IMG/VR virus record: IMGVR_UViG_3300037258_000157
Location: 1 to 43,833 of that record
Reading direction: 5' to 3' (one strand)
Source: a virus
Length of the DNA stretch: 43,833 nt
A program made the translations under genes and the position numbers. The notes beneath the pieces are model-generated. The model worked only from the letters and a program-made list of their open reading frames with translations. It was not told the DNA's origin and did no database searches. This document shows, piece by piece, positions 39,898 through 43,833 of the stretch (its first letter is position 1; each line of letters starts with the position of its first letter).

Positions 39898-41534
39898 GTC
39901 CCTACCATTTCGTTGTAGTCGCTGGTTTCTTGCATTTCGGGGTGGAATACGGCATCGAACGGGTTCTTAGTGCTGTCCGCGCCGACTGGCGGGAGAGGTG
40001 GTTCGGTGAAGTGGCATACGAGGCCGATCGCGAGTGCCATCACGCAATCGTCGAACATGCCGGCAGCGACCGGCCCATACCCTCCACCGTCCAGTGCCAC
40101 ATAGTTCTTCATCTCGTTGTAGGTGATCGGATCGTGGATAACGAGGGATTGGTCCGACACACACTGAAGCGCCCAGCCGACCGCCGCGGATTTACGTGCT
40201 ACGTTCGTCTCGAAACCGTACCTGTCAGACATCGAACCTGGGGTTTTGTCAAGCCAGTGTCCCTGCCAGACGTACGGGTAGCCCATCGTCATTACCGCGC
40301 CGATTGTCGCGTATCCTGGTCCAGTTGACTCGGAGACCAAGAGGGCATCGTTGTAGTATTTGGCGACGGCGACGAGGTGCTTGGCAAATTCGATCGGGGT
40401 GCAACGTAGCCGAATACGAGCCACTTGTTCAAGCGTACGCCGATGAAGTACCTGGACGACCGCGAAGTCTCCGCGTGTTGTGTGCGTCGGATCACCGGCC
40501 ACGATATATCGACCATAGTCTCGGTTCCTGCTGGGCCAACGATATATAGCAGCGGTTCCGTCGATGTTTTCGGTGAAGGTTGCAGCCCCACCCGTAATAT
40601 GAATGTAGCCTCGTGTGCCTTCATTTCTACGGTACACCTTATTCAGTTCGGCCAGCGGGAACACATTCCGGCCTGTTGACTGGAATGCGTCCTCTGGTGT
40701 AGTCGGATATTCTTGGTGGAGTTTCTTGACATCGCCTTGCGCGAGGTTCCTGTGCGCCCACCGGTACCATGCGAGCCTATCGTCGGCCTGTTCAGAGGTG
40801 AGACCCTGGGCCATCAGGTAGACTTTTAACAGTCTTTCGTCAGAGGATAATGCACCGAGAATGCTGGTTAGGCCGATAACACTAGCAGTGTACTCAGGGT
40901 GTTTCCACCACGGGTAGAATACTGGGATGAACTCGGTGTCGCCATTGACCGCAGCCTCCCATTCAGAATGGAAGTAGTTACCAACGCCGTTGGCCGTAGA
41001 TTCCAAACAGATGAATGTGCCGCGCTTGTTCGGAATAGCTTGTCTGAGGCCCGTCATTAGGGTTCCAGGGTCTGGCCAGAACGCCACCTCCGACGCGTGC
41101 AAAGCATGGACGGTCTGTGATCGTGCGGCGTCGACAGACTTCGCAGTGGCAGTAAAGATGCTGCTGCCCGTCTCGTTCCATGCCAACTCCCGCCGTGACA
41201 GGTAGGTGGTCGTGTACGCGCGTTTCGCCCAATACGTCGACCAGTAGTGTTTCGAGATGTTCAGGAGGTGCTTGTAGCTGGCCTCGTCGTGACTAACGAC
41301 CAGGGAACGGTTGTTGTCGTAGAGGAACGAAAGGGTGAAGATAACACCCTCACTGACGGTGCTGAGACCGAGCTGGCGAGCCTTGAGAACAATGGCACGC
41401 ATGGGACGACCAGCATTATGTTGGGCTTCAACGCGGCGAACGAAATCATCTTGTGCCCAGTTCAATGCGAGCGGGATAGTCTCGCGGTCCTTGTTGACGA
41501 TCTTCAGTTTGGACAGGAACGGCCGAAGGTTCAT
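39894..41534 (-). CDS. Terminase large subunit
   Basis: The 546-residue DNA-packaging motor has an ATPase domain with Walker A KARQLGLST at 51-59, Walker B VHALHASEVAFW at 142-153 (Glu149) and the coupling motif LESTANG at 178-184. The nuclease domain carries the acidic triad: AGDPTHTTRGDF (Asp348), LVSESTGPG (Glu402) and GMFDDCVMALAI (Asp495/Asp496). It cuts concatemers and pumps DNA into the capsid through the portal encoded downstream. ATG overlaps the previous stop (ATGA). The packaging type (headful or site-specific) cannot be told by eye. Confidence 0.95.
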   Translation of the reverse strand: MNLRPFLSKLKIVNKDRETIPLALNWAQDDFVRRVEAQHNAGRPMRAIVLKARQLGLSTVSEGVIFTLSFLYDNNRSLVVSHDEASYKHLLNISKHYWSTYWAKRAYTTTYLSRRELAWNETGSSIFTATAKSVDAARSQTVHALHASEVAFWPDPGTLMTGLRQAIPNKRGTFICLESTANGVGNYFHSEWEAAVNGDTEFIPVFYPWWKHPEYTASVIGLTSILGALSSDERLLKVYLMAQGLTSEQADDRLAWYRWAHRNLAQGDVKKLHQEYPTTPEDAFQSTGRNVFPLAELNKVYRRNEGTRGYIHITGGAATFTENIDGTAAIYRWPSRNRDYGRYIVAGDPTHTTRGDFAVVQVLHRRTLEQVARIRLRCTPIEFAKHLVAVAKYYNDALLVSESTGPGYATIGAVMTMGYPYVWQGHWLDKTPGSMSDRYGFETNVARKSAAVGWALQCVSDQSLVIHDPITYNEMKNYVALDGGGYGPVAAGMFDDCVMALAIGLVCHFTEPPLPPVGADSTKNPFDAVFHPEMQETSDYNEMVGT

Positions 41535-41737
41535 TCATCCACGGTCTCTGGACTTATGGTGATGTAGTTTTCACAGCACCAGAATTGACCATTAGAGCCC
41601 TTGAAATCGTCAACTGTGTGTCGATGAATTATTGTGATGGTTCCACGTTCCCTGGCGGCACGAGTTGCTTCCTCTCGCCAAATGGCGAGAGGTTCCCAAT
41701 CCGCCGTACCACTGTTACCCACAAAGACGTGCCCCAC
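41531..41737 (-). CDS. Small hypothetical protein before the terminase
   Basis: The 68-residue reading starts at GTG 41737, 2 bases after the stop of the previous gene, and ends with a 4-base overlap with the terminase start. It has a central helix (AIWREEATRAARERGTITII) flanked by strands, and two adjacent cysteines near the C-terminus (FWCCEN). Longer frames upstream overlap two other genes. No family recognised. Confidence 0.6.
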   Translation of the reverse strand: MGHVFVGNSGTADWEPLAIWREEATRAARERGTITIIHRHTVDDFKGSNGQFWCCENYITISPETVDE

Positions 41738-41739
41738 AA

Positions 41740-42000
41740 CTAGGTGCCTTTGACTTCGGCCAGCAGTTCCATCATCTGCACACGCATTGCGATCCCGTCC
41801 TGGTCTTCGGGCTGCTGTTTCATGCTCGCCATCGTCACCGGCAGCAAGGTAGCGACCATACGCGCGCGGACTTCGGGTGCACCGTTGAACAGGAGGTACC
41901 GGGCCTGGGCGATCGCGTCTAAGGCGAGTTGCTTCGCGAGGGCCTTGATCTCGGGGTCGTCCGAGACAGCGTTCAGAAGCGGGGCGAGGTTGGCACTCAT
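41740..42000 (-). CDS. Helical protein, candidate small terminase subunit
   Basis: The 86-residue protein is all helical (DPEIKALAKQLALDAIAQAR, PEVRARMVATLLPVTMASMK, AMRVQMMELLAEVKG). Its place just before the large terminase and the helical build fit a small terminase subunit, but it lacks an obvious helix-turn-helix and is short. An alternative is an unrelated head-assembly helper. Its ATG overlaps the previous stop (TGATG). Confidence 0.6.
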   Translation of the reverse strand: MSANLAPLLNAVSDDPEIKALAKQLALDAIAQARYLLFNGAPEVRARMVATLLPVTMASMKQQPEDQDGIAMRVQMMELLAEVKGT

Positions 42001-42191
42001 CAGTTCTCACCCAGGTCGTCACCATAGTTGAAACGATCATGCGGGCGAAGCATCTGCCAGCCAGTACACTTCTCGTCACCACAATCACACGGTACGGGTC
42101 GACGGCCATGTTGCTGCAGAATCTGACGTTCGGCCTTATCGCCCAACGTGTAGTAGTCCCAAAACTCGTCAGCGGTCTCAATCCGTTCCAT
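42000..42191 (-). CDS. Small protein with CDCGDEKC zinc motif
   Basis: The 63-residue protein begins with an acidic helical part (ETADEFWDYYTLGDKAERQI) and has a compact cysteine cluster CDCGDEKCTGW near residue 35. I recall such C-x-C-G-x3-C clusters from small phage proteins of unknown function. GTG 42194 is an alternative start. It overlaps the previous gene by 14 bases. Confidence 0.65.
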   Translation of the reverse strand: MERIETADEFWDYYTLGDKAERQILQQHGRRPVPCDCGDEKCTGWQMLRPHDRFNYGDDLGEN

Positions 42192-42453
42192 CACCCACCA
42201 CCCATGTCGAGTCGACCTCTAGTGTAACTTGAGGGTTAGTCATCTGCGGCTCTAGCACGCCGACAGCCCGTTTTCTGTACACCGCGACCACTACCTCCAA
42301 CCCACGTTCATCAGTGCACGGCCACACGACGTTCTTGTACTCGTGCTCGACAATGAACTCGATCTTGTAGCGCGAGTAGGGCGCGTCACCGAACTTGCTG
42401 ATCGTGGCAGGAAAACGGGCGAGTTCGGTCTCGACGAACTGGACGGCCTCCAC
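42178..42453 (-). CDS. Hypothetical protein
   Basis: A 91-residue alpha/beta protein (FVETELARFPATISKFGDA, IEFIVEHEYKNVVWPCTD, EVVVAVYRKRAVG). GTG overlaps the previous stop by one base (TAGTG) and the protein begins MEA, as does its upstream neighbour. No family recognised. Confidence 0.65.
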   Translation of the reverse strand: MEAVQFVETELARFPATISKFGDAPYSRYKIEFIVEHEYKNVVWPCTDERGLEVVVAVYRKRAVGVLEPQMTNPQVTLEVDSTWVVGDGTD

Positions 42454-42695
42454 TAGTCATCTTCCTCGTACACCGACATCAACTTATGCCGAATGGTGTC
42501 AGCCATCGTCATGCACTGCCCTAGTGCCTCAACAAGTGTATGCCCATCAGTGACTCGTTCGATATATCTCCGACGACCCTCGGTGTCGACAACCACGATC
42601 AGTACGATGGCTGCTATCGGAATGTCGTCGGGGTCGAGGGACGTAATGCTGAGGTTGGTCAGTACCTCACCGACAGGTAGAGAGTTAGCCTCCAC
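42453..42695 (-). CDS. Hypothetical protein
   Basis: An 80-residue protein with a beta-rich first half (PIAAIVLIVVVDTEGRRRY) and a helical second half (HTLVEALGQCMTMADTIRHK). GTG overlaps the previous stop (TAGTG). The hydrophobic stretch is more like a buried strand than a membrane segment. No family recognised. Confidence 0.65.
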   Translation of the reverse strand: MEANSLPVGEVLTNLSITSLDPDDIPIAAIVLIVVVDTEGRRRYIERVTDGHTLVEALGQCMTMADTIRHKLMSVYEEDD

Positions 42696-43177
42696 TACTC
42701 GTCGACCCCTGGGATGAGGGTTTCGCCGGGTGCAACCATGACGACCTTCTCGTGGTCGGGTGGGAGCTGGTAGCCGCCGTCGAGCTGTTCAGCGTAGGTT
42801 GAGGGTTCGTCGAGGCGGTCGATGAACGCCCCGATGTTGGTTGGGTCAGGGTCACCGTCGTAGGGCTGGCTCATCCACGCGGGCTCGGCGGACTGCACTG
42901 GGGGTATCTGCATGGCCTGCAGGCGTTCGGTGGCACGGTGGGCTAGCTCGCGGACGCTCAGGTCGTGCTGGAGGTCGTCGGCGTGCCGGCGTGCTTCGAT
43001 CTCGGCGCGGCGTGTGGCTTCGAGGTCGGCGACGAGGCCCTGCATGAGGGTGAACAGCTCTCGGGACTGGTGCTGCTCACGGCGGTAGGACCAGTGGCCG
43101 GCGTCACGGGTGAGCAGGGCTTGGAGGACGACGTTGCCGACGACGACAGTCACGAGAACGCACACAACGCCCGTCAC
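42695..43177 (-). CDS. Membrane-anchored coiled-coil protein
   Basis: The 160-residue reading starts at GTG 43177, with GGGAGG 9 bases upstream. It has one N-terminal membrane segment (about 3-22, GVVCVLVTVVVGNVVLQALL), then a charged helix with coiled-coil character (ELFTLMQGLVADLEATRRAE, ARRHADDLQHDLSVREL) and a Pro/Asp-rich C-terminal third. A longer frame from 43252 would overlap the tiny membrane-peptide gene. Function unknown. Confidence 0.65.
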   Translation of the reverse strand: MTGVVCVLVTVVVGNVVLQALLTRDAGHWSYRREQHQSRELFTLMQGLVADLEATRRAEIEARRHADDLQHDLSVRELAHRATERLQAMQIPPVQSAEPAWMSQPYDGDPDPTNIGAFIDRLDEPSTYAEQLDGGYQLPPDHEKVVMVAPGETLIPGVDE

Positions 43178-43254
43178 CGGTACCAGCCTCCCGACCCTAA
43201 TAGCACTACCCCGATGCAGAACACGGCCCACAGCGCCGCCATGAGGTACCACAC
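43174..43254 (-). CDS. Tiny single-segment membrane peptide
   Basis: A 26-residue frame (GTG 43254; ATG 43242 would give 22) consists almost entirely of one hydrophobic helix, WYLMAALWAVFCIGVVLLGS, ending GGWYR. Its start lies one base after the previous stop and its TGA overlaps the next gene's GTG (GTGA). It fills what would otherwise be a gap. Such tiny membrane peptides are easily missed; the evidence is positional and compositional only. Confidence 0.45.
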   Translation of the reverse strand: MWYLMAALWAVFCIGVVLLGSGGWYR

Positions 43255-43255
43255 G

Positions 43256-43444
43256 TCAACGGTCCATACGACAGACTGCGTGACCGAGCACGTACATCGG
43301 GCCGTGTGGAGGATTCCACGGCCAGCACAGTTCCTTGATCTGCTCTATTTCGGCTCCTGTGAGGTGCCAGACCTGGCCCGGTGTCATCCCCCGTTCGCGT
43401 TCTACGAGACCCTCCAGCGTGATCGTGGGCTTCACGGTGCCCAT
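43256..43444 (-). CDS. Small hypothetical protein, first of the minus-strand unit
   Basis: A 62-residue protein from ATG 43444; GTG 43435 is an alternative with AGGA 8 bases upstream. It reads MTPGQVWHLTGAEIEQIKEL followed by a Trp/Pro-rich part (CWPWNPPHGPMYV). No family recognised. It is the first gene on this strand after the divergent control region. Confidence 0.6.
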   Translation of the reverse strand: MGTVKPTITLEGLVERERGMTPGQVWHLTGAEIEQIKELCWPWNPPHGPMYVLGHAVCRMDR

Positions 43445-43495
43445 CCTAGGCCATTGAGCGGCCGATTACAATGGGACAAACGATGAAGCCCTATT

Positions 43496-43523
43496 TTTGT
43501 ACAACTGGTTGGTGACTGCGCAA
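43496..43523 (-). promoter_or_regulatory. Weak candidate promoter for the minus-strand unit
   Basis: On the minus strand TTGCGC (43518-43523) and TACAAA (43496-43501) are 16 bases apart, about 50 bases before the first minus-strand gene. The match to the sigma-70 consensus is poor. It overlaps the 8-base palindrome TTGTACAA at 43497-43504, which could be an operator. It is the best candidate I can see for the start of the long virion transcription unit. Confidence 0.25.
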
Positions 43524-43627
43524 TCGGCACTGCAGGTTTTGATGCCGGCCAAACTGGGATCAGTACAGTGTGCGGCTGGAGACTGTAGACCACTCCGAAC
43601 ATCAACAGTGGGGAGGGTGACCGTGCG

Positions 43628-43648
43628 GGATGGTGGATGGTGGATGGT
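43628..43648. repeat. Three tandem GGATGGT heptamers
   Basis: Three perfect head-to-tail copies of GGATGGT lie in the divergent control region, ending 13 bases before the -35 box of the plus-strand promoter. That is a natural place for an activator or repressor site. The 7-base period is not a helical turn, so it might be a slipped-strand repeat instead. Confidence 0.6.
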
Positions 43649-43661
43649 GTGCAGTAAGTGC

Positions 43662-43690
43662 TTGCATGATGATAGGTAGTGGTGTACGAT
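43662..43690 (+). promoter_or_regulatory. Sigma-70-like promoter for the plus-strand unit
   Basis: TTGCAT at 43662-43667 and TACGAT at 43685-43690 are separated by exactly 17 bases. Transcription would start near 43697 and reach the first gene (ATG 43732, equal to 26 after circularisation). The same -35 hexamer and spacing occur at 5659-5687, which supports both. Three perfect GGATGGT heptamers lie 13 bases upstream, and GTGTACG occurs twice around the -10 (43683 and 43697), so the site is probably regulated. Confidence 0.7.
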
Positions 43691-43706
43691 GATGGTGTAC
43701 GGCAAC

Positions 43707-43833
43707 AACGACTAGCGAGAAGGTGCCAACCATGCCAGACATCAGCAACCAGGACGACGTAATCGACAGCCGAGACGTGATCGAACGACTCGAACACCTC
43801 GCGCATCTCCACCAGGCCGGCCCAGTCGACATG
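43707..43833. repeat. Terminal repeat, right copy (circular junction)
   Basis: Exact duplicate of bases 1-127. It carries a second, truncated copy of the first gene (start codon at 43732, running off the end). It should be removed when the genome is closed; the partial gene here is not an extra gene. Confidence 0.95.

Larger units (their letters stand above)
43445..43706. other. Divergent control region
   Basis: The 262-base stretch between the two transcription units continues through bases 1-25 after circularisation. Besides the plus-strand promoter, the heptamer array and the weak minus-strand promoter, it contains a TACAGT (43564-43569)/ACTGTA (43582-43587) inverted repeat. I see no gene in it. 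Confidence 0.7.

Noticed and set aside
1-43833. tRNA genes, integrase, transposase or retroelement
   Set aside because: No cloverleaf with a TTC-loop pattern, no tyrosine or serine recombinase motif, and no reverse-transcriptase motif was seen on either strand while reading; a covariance or profile search would be the decisive test.

Overview
The window reads as one complete, circular genome of a short-tailed (podovirus-like) double-stranded DNA phage. Bases 1-127 recur exactly at 43707-43833, so the unit length is 43,706 bp and the first gene and its promoter run across the contig junction. The base composition is GC-rich and GTG/TTG starts are common. The first transcription unit carries a Cys/His protein with the H-G-T-x-N-G-Y...G-C-R-C motif that I know mainly from actinobacteria and their phages. 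The host is therefore probably an actinobacterium (inference). There is no integrase, no tRNA, no DNA polymerase and no primase that I can recognise.

Layout. A divergent control region (about 43445-43706 plus 1-25) separates two long transcription units that converge at 11264/11268. The plus-strand unit (26-11264) starts with small acidic proteins, then a 469-base non-coding stretch (1406-1874) full of inverted repeats and TAGAACGA repeats. It continues with a DNA-handling set: XPD/DinG-like helicase, putative SSB, Cas4-like exonuclease, Sak4/RecA-like ATPase and ERCC4-type nuclease with a helix-hairpin-helix end. It closes with a DUF1906-like endolysin and two Cys/His proteins. This looks like replication by host polymerase with phage-encoded recombination.

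The minus-strand unit (43444 down to 11268) holds the virion genes. In order of transcription these are: small membrane and hypothetical proteins, a possible small terminase, the large terminase, an FmdB-like zinc ribbon, the P22-type portal, and a block of large adhesins (913-aa Ig-like fibre, 385-aa pectate-lyase-like spike, 767-aa SGNH-esterase fibre). Next come the scaffold-like protein, major capsid protein, decoration-like protein, a glycosyltransferase, small proteins, a putative tail nozzle, the head-tail adaptor, three large ejection-type proteins (401, 460 and 1294 aa), an XRE-type regulator and two small membrane proteins that may be the holin/spanin partners of the endolysin at the end of the opposite unit.

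Points of interest: the adhesin block sits between portal and capsid; lysis genes appear split across two converging units; several intergenic stretches carry strong RNA hairpins, one hiding the exonuclease ribosome binding site; two matching TTGCAT-N17-TAnnnT promoters can be read; many late gene junctions use stop/start overlaps, five of them TAGTG. No CRISPR array, IS element or retroelement was seen. Functions are assigned from motifs read by eye, without database searches.
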